NCBI GenBank assembly: GCA_014649555.1
Contig: BMTG01000001.1
Coordinates: 372,001-436,000 of the forward strand
Length of the DNA: 64,000 bases
Direction: 5' to 3'
DNA from: Streptomyces globisporus
GTDB lineage: Bacteria > Actinomycetota > Actinomycetes > Streptomycetales > Streptomycetaceae
Of the stretch, positions 1-8,688 are shown piece after piece (position 1 is the first letter of the stretch; each line of letters starts with the position of its first letter). Both the position numbers and the translations under genes were made by a program. The notes under the pieces were generated by a model that was not told the DNA's origin, made no database searches, and saw nothing but the letters and a program-made list of their open reading frames with translations.

Positions 1-527
1 GGCTGCTCAGCGCCACCGTCATCGGGACGAACGCGCTGAGCTCCACGCCGTACGTCGCGCCGGATGGCCACCGCATCCCGCCGGAGGAGCTGCCCGGCGT
101 CTCCCCGGAGCTGATGGAGCTGTGGTCGCGGCCCGTCGAGGACCGGGGCCCGGAGGCGGAGCTGGAGCGGCGCGTCGAGCACTGGCGGGTGCTCGGCGGC
201 GACCTGATCCCGTTCGACGCCGTGTACGCCCGGGAGCTGGAGCGCCGGACCATCGCGCACACCGGCCATCACCACGCCGGAACCGCCCATGCCCGCGCCG
301 ACTACTCCGGCATGGAGCGCACCGAGCAGCTCGCCGCCACCGGGGTGCCGACGATGATCACCTCGGCGCCCGCCGAGCCGGTCGCGCCTGCCCCGCACGC
401 CGAGCACCTCGCCCAGGTCATCCGTGGCGCCCGGCTCGTCGAGATCCCCGGCATGGGGCACGCCCTGCCCCGCGAGGTCCACGCCCCGCTCGCCGCCGCG
501 ATCCTGGACCACACGGGCCGGAACTGA
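1..527 (+). CDS. alpha/beta hydrolase, C-terminal part (5' end outside window)
   Basis: The reading frame is open from the first bases, so the gene starts upstream of the window; about 174 residues are visible. The C-terminal part has the layout of alpha/beta-hydrolase proteins: a cap-like region, then a strand leading to a G-M-G-H segment (near 454-465) whose His is the likely catalytic base. The nucleophile elbow would lie upstream and cannot be checked. Substrate unknown. A gap of about 200 bases separates it from the next gene, so it probably ends its own transcript. Confidence 0.7.
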   Translation, partial: LLSATVIGTNALSSTPYVAPDGHRIPPEELPGVSPELMELWSRPVEDRGPEAELERRVEHWRVLGGDLIPFDAVYARELERRTIAHTGHHHAGTAHARADYSGMERTEQLAATGVPTMITSAPAEPVAPAPHAEHLAQVIRGARLVEIPGMGHALPREVHAPLAAAILDHTGRN

Positions 528-734
528 CGGCACACCGCCCGCCCCCGGCGTACGACCACACCACTCTCTCCCCGGGGCGTACGACCGGGAGTTGACGCCG
601 TGCCGGATACCCCGCGTCATACCTGAGAGCCACCCCGCAGGTGCACTCCTCAGCGGGACGCGGACTACCGTCCCCCGTTCGTAACTTCTGTACCGGAAGC
701 ACACATTGCCCCTGGTACGGAAGGACCTCACCCC

Positions 735-1700
735 ATGGCGGACCGCCCGCGCAGACCCCGTCTGCGCCGCACCCTGCTCGCCGCCCTCGTCACCTTCGCG
801 GTGGCCGTGCCGGTGTCCGGAGCGGCCCGGCCCGAGGCCGTGCCCGCCCCCGCCCCGACCGTGCTCGGGCCGCTGCGGGACGCGAGCCCGGCGGCGCTGG
901 AGGAGCGGTACGCGGTCAGCCGGAGCGACATCCGGGCGGCCGGACGGGCGGCGGACGCGCACGGGGACCGGAAGCGGGCGGACTCGCTGCGGGCGATGGC
1001 CGCGGCGGGGCGGCAGTTCCTGTCCTTCGACGGGCGGGACGGCGGCCGGAGCGTGGAGGTCGTGGGCGAGCTGTCCTCGGCTCGGCGGATCGCGGTCCTG
1101 GTGCCGGGGGCCGGTGTCGGCCTGGACGCGTACGGGCGGCTCCGGCGCGGCATGACCGCCCTGCGCGAGGAGTTGGGCGAGGGCACGGCCGTCCTCGCAT
1201 GGCTGGGCTACCGCTCGCCCGCCACCGTCAGCCCGGCCGCCCTGACGACCGGGCGCGCCGACGAGGCCGCGCCGGGGCTGCGCGCCCTGCTGGACGAGGT
1301 GCACGCGGTGCGGCCCGCCGCCCGGATCAGCCTGCTCTGCCACTCGTACGGTTCGGTGATCTGCGCCCGGTCCGCCTCCGGGACGGCGGCCGATGCCCTC
1401 GTCCTCTACGGCAGCCCCGGAGTCGGCGCCGAGGACGTGGCCGCGCTGCGCACCGGTGCGCGGGTCTGGGCGGGCCGGGGCGGTGACGACTGGATCGCCC
1501 GGGTGCCCCATGTCCGGGTGCGGGTGCCGTTCGTCGCCACGGTGGGGTTCGGAACGGATCCGGTGGCGGCCCGGTTCGGGGCCGAGGTGTTCGACGCGGG
1601 CGACGGCGGCCACAGCGACTATCTGCTGCCCGGTTCGCGTTCCCTGACGAACCTCGCCCGGATCGTGGCCGGGGCCGAACCGCTGGCGGCCTCCCGATGA
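735..1700 (+). CDS. secreted alpha/beta hydrolase (DUF1023-like)
   Basis: 321 aa. The N-terminus has an Arg-rich n-region and a hydrophobic stretch ending in an Ala-rich cleavage region, so it is probably exported. The catalytic domain carries the nucleophile elbow C-H-S-Y-G-S with Ser about residue 204, preceded by V-L-V-P-G-A-G and A-W-L-G-Y, the pattern of DUF1023 hydrolases; a G-H-S-D near the C-terminus is a candidate catalytic His. The start has a GGAAGGA ribosome site 9-15 bases upstream. Its stop overlaps the next gene (ATGA), so the two are translationally coupled. Substrate not predictable; a secreted esterase or amidase is the likeliest role. Confidence 0.8.
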   Translation: MADRPRRPRLRRTLLAALVTFAVAVPVSGAARPEAVPAPAPTVLGPLRDASPAALEERYAVSRSDIRAAGRAADAHGDRKRADSLRAMAAAGRQFLSFDGRDGGRSVEVVGELSSARRIAVLVPGAGVGLDAYGRLRRGMTALREELGEGTAVLAWLGYRSPATVSPAALTTGRADEAAPGLRALLDEVHAVRPAARISLLCHSYGSVICARSASGTAADALVLYGSPGVGAEDVAALRTGARVWAGRGGDDWIARVPHVRVRVPFVATVGFGTDPVAARFGAEVFDAGDGGHSDYLLPGSRSLTNLARIVAGAEPLAASR

Positions 1701-2887
1701 CCGGGGACCTCCCGATGACCGGGCTCGTCGCGCGGATCGAGGCCGCCACACCGCCCGGCCGCGACCGGGCCGTCGACGCCCTGCGCGCCCTGGCGATCCT
1801 GGGCGTCGTGGGCGGGCACTGGCTGGTGACCGCGCTCGTGGCCGACAGTGGCACGGTCCGCGGGGCCAGTCCGCTGACCGCCATGCCGCACCTCACCCCC
1901 GTCTCCTGGGTCTTCCAGACGCTCGCGGTGTTCTTCCTGGTGGGCGGGATGGTGGCGGCGGGGAGTTGGTCCTCGGCGCGGAAGCGGGGTGTGCCGTACG
2001 GGCGGTGGGTGGGCGGCCGTCTGGGACGGCTGTTCCGGCCGGTGGCGGCGGTGCTGGTGGTGTGGACGCTCGCGGCGGGGGCGATGCTGACGGCCGGGGT
2101 GGGTGAGTCCACCGTCCGGGCGCTGGGCAAGCTGGTCTGGTCGCCGCTGTGGTTCCTGCTGGTCTTCGCCGCGCTGACCGCACTGACTCCGCTGGTGGCG
2201 CGGCTGCACCCGCTGTGGCCGCTCGTGGTGGTGCTGCACGTCGACCTCGTACGCCTGGGTCCTGGCGGTCCGCGCGAGCTGGGGTGGGTCAATGTGGTCG
2301 CGGGCTGGCTGGTGCCCTACTGCCTGGGGGCGCTGGTCGCCCGGGGCGGGCTGCGCGGCCGGACGAGCCGCTGGGCGCTGCTGCTCGGCGGGGCGGTGGC
2401 GGCCACCACCCTCGTCCTGTGGGCCGGCTATCCGGCATCCATGGTCGGCGTTCCGGGCGGCCGGATATCCAATCTGGACCCGCCGAGCCTGGCCGCCGTC
2501 ACCTTCGGCCTGGCCCAGTGCGGGGCGGCGCTCCTGCTTCTCGGGCCGCTGCGCCGGGTGCTGCGCAGGCCTGCGGCATGGGCGGTGGTGGCGGTGGTGA
2601 ACCTGGCGGCGATGACCGTGTTCCTCTGGCACCAGACCGCGATGATCGTCGTGACGGCGAGTGCGCTGCTGCTCGCGGACGGCCCGCTGCCGGGGCTGCA
2701 CACCGTGCCCGACGACGCCAGCTGGGTGGTGGCCCGGCTGCTCTGGCTGCCGGTGTTCGCCCTGGCGTTGCTGGGGTGTTGGGCGGTGTTCCGGGGCTAC
2801 GAACAGGGCGGACGGCGTACGGGCGGGGGCTCCCTCGTCGTACGGGAATCCGCACCCGAGCGGAAGGGATGGGCGCGTCGTGCCTAG
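1697..2887 (+). CDS. acyltransferase-3 family integral membrane protein
   Basis: 396 aa with about ten hydrophobic segments. The opening R-A-V-D-A-L-R-A-L-A-I followed by V-G-G-H-W-L is the first membrane helix and conserved His of the acyltransferase-3 (OafA/YrhL-like) family, which moves acyl groups onto extracytoplasmic sugars or lipids. The ATG overlaps the stop of the upstream secreted hydrolase by four bases, so the pair may build and remove the same extracellular ester; that is inference. A second in-frame ATG at 1715 is an alternative start. The stop overlaps the possible start of the following histidine kinase. Confidence 0.8.
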   Translation: MTGDLPMTGLVARIEAATPPGRDRAVDALRALAILGVVGGHWLVTALVADSGTVRGASPLTAMPHLTPVSWVFQTLAVFFLVGGMVAAGSWSSARKRGVPYGRWVGGRLGRLFRPVAAVLVVWTLAAGAMLTAGVGESTVRALGKLVWSPLWFLLVFAALTALTPLVARLHPLWPLVVVLHVDLVRLGPGGPRELGWVNVVAGWLVPYCLGALVARGGLRGRTSRWALLLGGAVAATTLVLWAGYPASMVGVPGGRISNLDPPSLAAVTFGLAQCGAALLLLGPLRRVLRRPAAWAVVAVVNLAAMTVFLWHQTAMIVVTASALLLADGPLPGLHTVPDDASWVVARLLWLPVFALALLGCWAVFRGYEQGGRRTGGGSLVVRESAPERKGWARRA

Positions 2888-4289
2888 TCTGAGGGCCAGT
2901 GGAGCCGAGGGAGCGGTGGGGGCGGTGACGCCATCGAGAGCGGAGCGCCTGCGGGCGGCGGTGCGCCGGGCGCCGCGTGCGCTGTACGAGGAGATGTGGG
3001 CGGCGCCCGCCGACCCGGTGCCGCGCATGGGCGAGCCGGATGCGCCGGCGTGGCGGCCGGTGTTCCTCGTGGCGCTGGTGATCGTCGCGGTCGGCTTCAC
3101 CGCGGTCCGTACCGTCGAACTCACCCCGCACGGGGCGGAGGTCAGCGGCCTGGCGGTGCTGGTGGCCGTCGCGCAGTCCGCGGCGCTGGTGGCCGGGATG
3201 ATCCGCCCGGTGGGCGCCTGGTGGGCGGCGACGGCACTGGCGGTCGTGGCGATCCTGGTCACCGTGGCCGCCGCTCCTCAGGACCACGCGTCTCCGTGGG
3301 TCGACGGTCTGCCGATGAGCCCCGCGGTCCTGTATCCCAACCCCTTCGGAGGAGTGGCACTGCAGGGCGGCGCCCTGTTCCTGCTGGCGCTGCGGGTCCG
3401 GCGCCGTCGCGCGGTGGCCGCACTGGTGCTCTCGATGGCGCCCGCGCTGTTCCTGGCCCTGCGCATACCGCCGCTGCCTCATTCCGGCCTCGCCGCGACC
3501 GTGCTCGTCTTCGCCACGGCGACCGTGCTCGGCAGCGCACTGCGCAGCCTGCGCCTCGCCCGTAAGGACCTCGTCGTCCAGGCCGAGCTGACCACCGAGG
3601 AGCGGGCCCGGCGCACCCTGCTGGAGGAGCGCAACCGGATAGCGCGCGAACTGCACGACGTGGTCGCCCACCACATGTCGGTGATCTCCATCCAGGCCCA
3701 GGTCGCCCCGCATCTGGTGGAGAACCCGACCGACGCGTTGCGGGAGAATCTGACCGGCATCCGGGAGAACGCGCTCGAAGCCCTCGCCGAACTGCGCCGG
3801 GTGCTGGGCGTCCTGCGCTCCGAGGACGCCCCCGCCCGAGGAGACGACACCCGGCACGCCCCGCAGCCCGGCCTCGACGGACTCGACGGACTGGTCGCCA
3901 CCGTGCGCTCGACCGGTCTCGCCGTCGCCCTCCGCACCACCGGCGCACCCCGCCCCCTCCCTCCGGGCGTCGAGCTGTCCGCGTACCGCATCGTGCAGGA
4001 GTCGCTGAGCAACGTGATGCGTCACGCGCCCGGGGCGAGCGCCGAGGTGGTGATCGGCCACCGGCCCGCCGGGCTGACCGTCCGGGTCGTCAACTCCGCG
4101 CCGGACCGCCCGGCGGCCCCCTCCCCCGGTCTACGCCACGGTCTGCTCGGGATGCGTGAACGAGCGGCGATGCTCGGCGGCGAGCTGGCCACCGGACCCA
4201 CGCCCGACGGCGGATGGGAGGTCACCGCGATCCTCCCCGCCGGCACCGAGACGACCGTAACGACCAAGACGACCGAGGAAGTCCCATGA
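2880..4289 (+). CDS. two-component sensor histidine kinase (NarL-type partner, HisKA_3)
   Basis: About 469 aa. Several membrane helices form the N-terminal sensor half. A linker follows, then the HisKA_3 dimerisation segment R-E-L-H-D-V-V-A-H-H with the phosphoacceptor His about residue 259, then a HATPase domain (N-box-like S-L-S-N-V-M-R-H; G-L-L-G-M-R-E-R near the end). The GTG at 2880 overlaps the upstream stop; a GTG at 2925 is an equally plausible start. The C-terminus overlaps the response regulator by four bases (ATGA), marking a cognate pair. Signal unknown; coupling to an acyltransferase and exported hydrolase suggests a cell-envelope cue (inference). Confidence 0.85.
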   Translation: MPSLRASGAEGAVGAVTPSRAERLRAAVRRAPRALYEEMWAAPADPVPRMGEPDAPAWRPVFLVALVIVAVGFTAVRTVELTPHGAEVSGLAVLVAVAQSAALVAGMIRPVGAWWAATALAVVAILVTVAAAPQDHASPWVDGLPMSPAVLYPNPFGGVALQGGALFLLALRVRRRRAVAALVLSMAPALFLALRIPPLPHSGLAATVLVFATATVLGSALRSLRLARKDLVVQAELTTEERARRTLLEERNRIARELHDVVAHHMSVISIQAQVAPHLVENPTDALRENLTGIRENALEALAELRRVLGVLRSEDAPARGDDTRHAPQPGLDGLDGLVATVRSTGLAVALRTTGAPRPLPPGVELSAYRIVQESLSNVMRHAPGASAEVVIGHRPAGLTVRVVNSAPDRPAAPSPGLRHGLLGMRERAAMLGGELATGPTPDGGWEVTAILPAGTETTVTTKTTEEVP

Positions 4290-4960
4290 CCCCGCCCATC
4301 CGTGCCGTGATCGCCGACGACCAGATGATGGTCCGCCAGGGCTTCTCGGTCCTGCTCGACGCCGAGCCGGACATCGAGGTCGTCGGACAGGCCGTGAACG
4401 GGCTCGACGCGATCGCCAAGGTCGCCGAACTCGCCCCGGACGTCGTCCTGATGGACATCCGGATGCCCGAGATGGGCGGCATCGAGGCGACCCGGCGGAT
4501 CACCTCCCCCGAGGGCTCGACGGTGAAGGTGCTCGTCCTGACCACCTTCGATCTCGACGAGTACGTCTACGAGGCACTGCGCGCCGGTGCCTCCGGCTTC
4601 CTGCTCAAGGACGCCTCCGCCGATGAACTGGCCCACGCGGTAAGGGTGGTGGCGGCGGGCGACGCGCTGCTCTCTCCGAACATCACCAAGCGGCTCATCG
4701 TGGAGTTCTCCCGGACGGCCGGGGCACCCCGCGCACCGCTCAAGGCGCGGGTAGGGGATCTGACCGAGCGCGAGACGGAGGTGCTGACGCTGATCGCGGG
4801 CGGCCTGTCGAACGCCGAGATCGCCCGGCAGCTGATCGTCGCCGAGCAGACGGTGAAGACCCATGTGGGGCGCATCCTGGTCAAGTTGGGCGTCCGCGAC
4901 CGGACCCAGGCGGCGGTGTTCGCGTACGAGTCGGGGCTGGTGCGCCCGGCGGGACTCTGA
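4286..4960 (+). CDS. NarL/LuxR-family response regulator
   Basis: 224 aa. The receiver domain (about 5-120) has the acidic pair D11/D12, phosphoacceptor D57 in V-L-M-D-I-R-M-P, the conserved T in L-T-T-F and K in L-L-K-D. The LuxR-type helix-turn-helix (about 155-215) has L-T-E-R-E-T-E-V-L and N-A-E-I-A-R-Q-L. It is translationally coupled to the preceding kinase (ATGA overlap). It should dimerise and bind DNA when phosphorylated; targets are not identifiable here. Confidence 0.9.
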   Translation: MTPPIRAVIADDQMMVRQGFSVLLDAEPDIEVVGQAVNGLDAIAKVAELAPDVVLMDIRMPEMGGIEATRRITSPEGSTVKVLVLTTFDLDEYVYEALRAGASGFLLKDASADELAHAVRVVAAGDALLSPNITKRLIVEFSRTAGAPRAPLKARVGDLTERETEVLTLIAGGLSNAEIARQLIVAEQTVKTHVGRILVKLGVRDRTQAAVFAYESGLVRPAGL

Positions 4961-5003
4961 CCACCCGGGCTGGGCACGGGGCCCGTTTCGTAGGATCGGC
5001 TCC

Positions 5004-6182
5004 GTGACGACGGGGAACGGGGCAGGAACAGGGGGCGTCGGTACGGTGCCGCCCACGGAGATCGAACGGGCGCTGGCCGCGGCGGTCGCGGGCGGGAGCG
5101 CCGAGGCCGTGGTGGAGCTGCTCGCGCGGACCCGGCTGTACGTGCTCGTCGCCCGGCTGCACGCGGACATCCCCGGCTGGACGGCCCCGCTGCCCACCGT
5201 CCGCGACGAGGCCACTCGACGGACCTGTGTCCCGGTCCTGACCCAGGGAATGCTGCCGCCCTGGCACCCCGAGTGGGTCTTCCGCGAGGTGGGCCTCGAC
5301 GAGCTGGCCCGGACCTGGCCGTACGACGTGCGCCGGCTGGCGGTGAACCACGGCACCCCGTACGCGGTGATGGCCGACGCCCGGCCGGGCCGCCTCAAGG
5401 CCTGGCTGAAGGCCGCCGAACGCCTCGGCGGGCCCGAGCGGGGGATACTGCTCACCGACAGCGGCGGACCCCTGCACGGTCCGCTCGCCCACGGTCTGGC
5501 GCTCGGCGCCCATCTGGCCGTCACCAACGGCCTGATCTGGAACCGGCTCGGCGCCGCCTACGAGAACTACGCGATGGACCGCGCCCGGCTGCGCCGTCCG
5601 TGGGGCATCCAGCACCGCGCCGAGTACCGCGACCGTCTCGCGTCGCTGACGAGGAACCAGCTGGTCGGGCGCGTCCAGGAAGCCGTCCTGCGCACCCGGC
5701 ACACCCTGGCCGCCCGGACGGGGCGGACGCCGACGCGCGAGGAGTGGGCCGAGGCGGTGGGCCGGGCGTTCTCCGCGCGGGACACCGACGACCGGGCGCT
5801 GGCGGAACGGTCGTTGCGCCACATCGCCCTGTTCGAGGACCGGCTCCGGGCGGACGGCGCGCTGGCCCCGGACGGTCGCGTCGACACCCTGGCCGCCTTC
5901 GATCTCGGCCGGGCGGTCAACGTCGTACGGCTCGCGCTCGGCGCCCGGTACACCGATCCGTACGAGGCCGAGCAGGACGTCCTGCACCTCGGCGAACTCG
6001 CCCGGAGCACCTACTCCTCCTGGCCGGACTTCTCCCTCGGCTACCTCATGGCCCGGCTGGTCCACCGCGCGGAGGACGACGGCCCGGAGGCGGCGGAGGC
6101 CACGTACCGCCAGTCGCTCACCGAGCACCGCACCCTGACCCAGGACCCTGCCAGCCCCTACCGGAACCTCCCCTGGTCATGA
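5004..6182 (+). CDS. DUF1266 domain protein, first of a tandem pair
   Basis: 392 aa from a GTG about 40 bases after the response-regulator stop. The C-terminal half carries the DUF1266 signature: F-D-L-G-R-A-V-N, then G-A-R-Y, then Y-S-S-W-x-D-F-S-L-G-Y near the end. The N-terminal 150 residues contain a separate conserved block (T-Q-G-M-L-P-P-W-H-P-E-W-V-F-R) shared with the next gene. No signal peptide or membrane segment is evident, so it is probably cytoplasmic. DUF1266 has no assigned biochemical role. Its stop overlaps the start of a paralogue. Confidence 0.85.
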   Translation: MTTGNGAGTGGVGTVPPTEIERALAAAVAGGSAEAVVELLARTRLYVLVARLHADIPGWTAPLPTVRDEATRRTCVPVLTQGMLPPWHPEWVFREVGLDELARTWPYDVRRLAVNHGTPYAVMADARPGRLKAWLKAAERLGGPERGILLTDSGGPLHGPLAHGLALGAHLAVTNGLIWNRLGAAYENYAMDRARLRRPWGIQHRAEYRDRLASLTRNQLVGRVQEAVLRTRHTLAARTGRTPTREEWAEAVGRAFSARDTDDRALAERSLRHIALFEDRLRADGALAPDGRVDTLAAFDLGRAVNVVRLALGARYTDPYEAEQDVLHLGELARSTYSSWPDFSLGYLMARLVHRAEDDGPEAAEATYRQSLTEHRTLTQDPASPYRNLPWS

Positions 6183-7399
6183 ACCTCATGAACCCGAACC
6201 CGAACGCCGCTCCCCCGGCCCCGGCCCCCGGCGCTCCCGCCGCCGCACCCTGGGCCCCCGCCCCCTGGGTCCCGCCGTCCGAGACCGAGCAGCTCCTCCA
6301 CGAGGCCGCCCTGCGCGGCGACGTACGGGGCCAACTGGCCGCGCTGGCCGGGACCGAGCTGTACATCCCGGCCCCGCGCGCCGAGGTGGACGCCGACCCG
6401 GACACCGTGATGTGGCGGCGCCACGTCGACCCGGCGGGCTTCGTCTGCCGGCCGCTCCTCACCCGGGGCATGCTGCCCGCGTGGCACCCGGACTGGGTCT
6501 TCCGCGGGGTCTCGCTGCGGTGGGTCGCCGAGTTCGGCTGGAGTGATCCGCAGGTGTGGCTGGGCGTGAACGTGGGGACGCCCGGCCAGTTGCTGCTGCC
6601 CGCCGCCCCGCCCGACCTGGGGCTGTGGCAGCGGGCGTACGCGGAGAACGACCGGGCCTCCGCCAACCGCCTCGTCGCGCTGCGGCACGGCGCGCTGCAC
6701 GGACCGCTGGCGTACGGGCTGGCCTGCGGGGTGCATCTGGCGATCGGGAACGCCGTGCCGTGGAACGAGATCGGCACCGTCTACCGCGAGTACGTCGACG
6801 AGCGCGAGCAGCTCCGCGACTCCTGGGGCATCACCGGCCACGAGGGGTGGCGCCGGCAGCTGGACTTCCTGCTGGACGCGGCCAACAGCCCGCCGGAACC
6901 GGACTTCGTGCTGCGCGTCCGCGAGCAGCTGGCGGCGGCGATCGGTGAGCTGCCTTCGGCGGATCTGTGGCGGGAGACCGCCGCCGGGCACGCCCAGGAC
7001 CTCGGGGCCGACGCGGGCACGGTCAAGGGTATCGAGGACCTGGTGCGCCGGATCATGCGCTACGAGGCCCGGTTCCGCGCGGACGGGCTGCTGCCGCCGG
7101 ACGGCCGGGTGCGCACGACGGTGGCGTACGACTACGGGCGGGCGGTGAACCTGGCGCGCTGGGGGCTGTCGGCGCGGTTCTGCGGCCCGGCCGACGCGGA
7201 GGCGGCGATCGTGTACGCCGGGGCGCTGAGCAAGTCGGCGCACCGCTCGTGGGAGGAGTTCTCCGCGGGGTACGCGCTGGGGCGGGTGCTGCGGTTCGAC
7301 GAGGAGGAGTACGGGCCGTTCTACGAACAGAACGTCCTCGCCCACCGTCTGCTGACGGAGAGCGAGGGCAGTCCGTGGAAGCACATCCCGTGGCGGTGA
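6179..7399 (+). CDS. DUF1266 domain protein, second of a tandem pair
   Basis: 406 aa, starting in an ATGA overlap with the first DUF1266 gene. It is paralogous along its length: the N-terminal block T-R-G-M-L-P-A-W-H-P-D-W-V-F-R, the central G-A-L-H-G-P-L-A-Y-G-L-A, and the C-terminal Y-D-Y-G-R-A-V-N-L-A-R-W with S-W-E-E-F-S-A-G-Y. A Pro/Ala-rich N-terminal extension of about 35 residues is absent from its neighbour. Both end in P-W-x-x-I/L-P-W. Tandem coupling suggests they act together; function unknown. Confidence 0.85.
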   Translation: MNLMNPNPNAAPPAPAPGAPAAAPWAPAPWVPPSETEQLLHEAALRGDVRGQLAALAGTELYIPAPRAEVDADPDTVMWRRHVDPAGFVCRPLLTRGMLPAWHPDWVFRGVSLRWVAEFGWSDPQVWLGVNVGTPGQLLLPAAPPDLGLWQRAYAENDRASANRLVALRHGALHGPLAYGLACGVHLAIGNAVPWNEIGTVYREYVDEREQLRDSWGITGHEGWRRQLDFLLDAANSPPEPDFVLRVREQLAAAIGELPSADLWRETAAGHAQDLGADAGTVKGIEDLVRRIMRYEARFRADGLLPPDGRVRTTVAYDYGRAVNLARWGLSARFCGPADAEAAIVYAGALSKSAHRSWEEFSAGYALGRVLRFDEEEYGPFYEQNVLAHRLLTESEGSPWKHIPWR

Positions 7400-7417
7400 G
7401 CCCCGGCGAACCGCCGG

Positions 7418-8299
7418 TCAGCCGCCGGGGAGCAGATGGCGGTAGCTGTCCGGGTTCTCCACCAGGAACTGGGCGAAGCTCTGCGCCGGGCGGCCGGTGA
7501 GGGTGGGCACCGCGTCGGAGACGGCGGCCAGTTCACCGTTCGCGATGGCCTCGTACGAGGTGACCCAGCCGGCCACCTCCCAGTCCTCGGCCCCGTAGCC
7601 GGCCCGGGAGGCGTAGGCCTCCTCCCGGGTCTCGGGGACGTAGACGACGGGCCGCCCGGTGACCCGGCTCAGCTCGTCGGCCGCCTCGGCGAGGGTGAAG
7701 GCCTCGGGGCCGGTGAGGTCGTAGACCCGGTCGTCGTGTTCCGTGCCCTCGTCCAGCAGCACGGCCGCCGCCGCGTCGGCGATGTCCTCGTGGGCGACGG
7801 CAGCCACCCGCCCGTCGCCGCCGGGTCCGCGCAGCACGCCGTCGGTCCCGGTCATCGCGGGCAGCCCCGCGAGGTACCAGTTGTCCCGCAGGAAGGTGTG
7901 GCGGATCTCGGCCGTACGGATGTGGGCCTCGGTGTCCCAGTGGTCGCGGGCGAAGGTGAACGTGGCTTCGGGGGCGGCGCCTTGGAAGGAGACGTACACG
8001 ATCCGCTCCACCCCCACGGCCACGGCGGCGTCGATCGCGGTGGTGTGCTCGCGGACCCGGTGGGGGCTTTCGTGGGCGGAAACCAGGAAGAGGGTGTGGG
8101 CGCCGTCGAGGGCCCGGCGCATGGCCTCCCCGTCGCCGTAGGGGGCGGCGGGCGCGTGGTCGGCGCCGGGTACGTCGGGCAGCCGGGCGGGGTCGCGGCC
8201 GAGGAGCCGTACGGGGACGCCGGTCCGGGCCAGCCGTCGGGCGACCCGGCCGCCGACCGCTCCGCTCGCTCCGGTCACTGCGGTGAGGGGGCCGATCAC
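7418..8299 (-). CDS. NmrA-like / atypical SDR NAD(P)-binding oxidoreductase
   Basis: 293 aa. The N-terminal Rossmann motif is T-G-A-S-G-A-V-G-G, followed by R-x-L-G-R-D-P, suited to binding NADP. The later Y-V-S-F-Q-G-A segment replaces the classical YxxxK and is typical of the NmrA/QorB-like atypical SDR group, which includes redox sensors and quinone reductases. It ends convergently 18 bases from the DUF1266 pair and its start overlaps the stop of the upstream DUF952 gene by four bases, so those two form an operon. Substrate or sensing role undetermined. Confidence 0.82.
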   Translation of the reverse strand: MIGPLTAVTGASGAVGGRVARRLARTGVPVRLLGRDPARLPDVPGADHAPAAPYGDGEAMRRALDGAHTLFLVSAHESPHRVREHTTAIDAAVAVGVERIVYVSFQGAAPEATFTFARDHWDTEAHIRTAEIRHTFLRDNWYLAGLPAMTGTDGVLRGPGGDGRVAAVAHEDIADAAAAVLLDEGTEHDDRVYDLTGPEAFTLAEAADELSRVTGRPVVYVPETREEAYASRAGYGAEDWEVAGWVTSYEAIANGELAAVSDAVPTLTGRPAQSFAQFLVENPDSYRHLLPGG

Positions 8300-8655
8300 T
8301 GGGGTTCGTCTTCCTCTCGTCGGTCGTGGTACCAGTCGTCAAGGCCCCGCACCTCGACGACGGCGCCCACGGGGAGCGGTCCGTACAGGTGCGGGAACTC
8401 CTCGCCGCCGGGCTTCATCGCCTCGAACCGGACGGGGTCGGCGAGGCGCGCGGGGTCGACGACCAGGACCACGAGGTCCCGGTCGTCGCCTCCGTACAGC
8501 ATCCGGGCCACACCGGGGAGTTGGTGGGGCAGCGAGAGGTGGATGAAGCCCTCCTCCTGGAGGGTGCGGCCGCGGGTGGACATCTCGTACGTCCCTGTCC
8601 CCCGGGCCGCCTCCCACAGAGGTGCTTCGGCGAGGTGCAGCAGCGGTTCGGTCAT
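8296..8655 (-). CDS. DUF952 family protein
   Basis: 119 aa, matching the family's usual length. Motifs: an early L-H-L-A, G-F-I-H-L-S near residue 37-42, V-L-V-V-D-P-A-R-L and F-P-H-L-Y-G-P-L-P, all characteristic of DUF952, whose fold resembles ADP-ribosyl-binding or glutathione-transferase-related domains but whose activity is unproven. It is the first gene of a two-gene operon with the NmrA-like oxidoreductase (four-base overlap). Confidence 0.85.
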   Translation of the reverse strand: MTEPLLHLAEAPLWEAARGTGTYEMSTRGRTLQEEGFIHLSLPHQLPGVARMLYGGDDRDLVVLVVDPARLADPVRFEAMKPGGEEFPHLYGPLPVGAVVEVRGLDDWYHDRREEDEPQ

Positions 8656-8688
8656 CGAACCACGCTAACGGGCACTGCCGCGTGCCGG

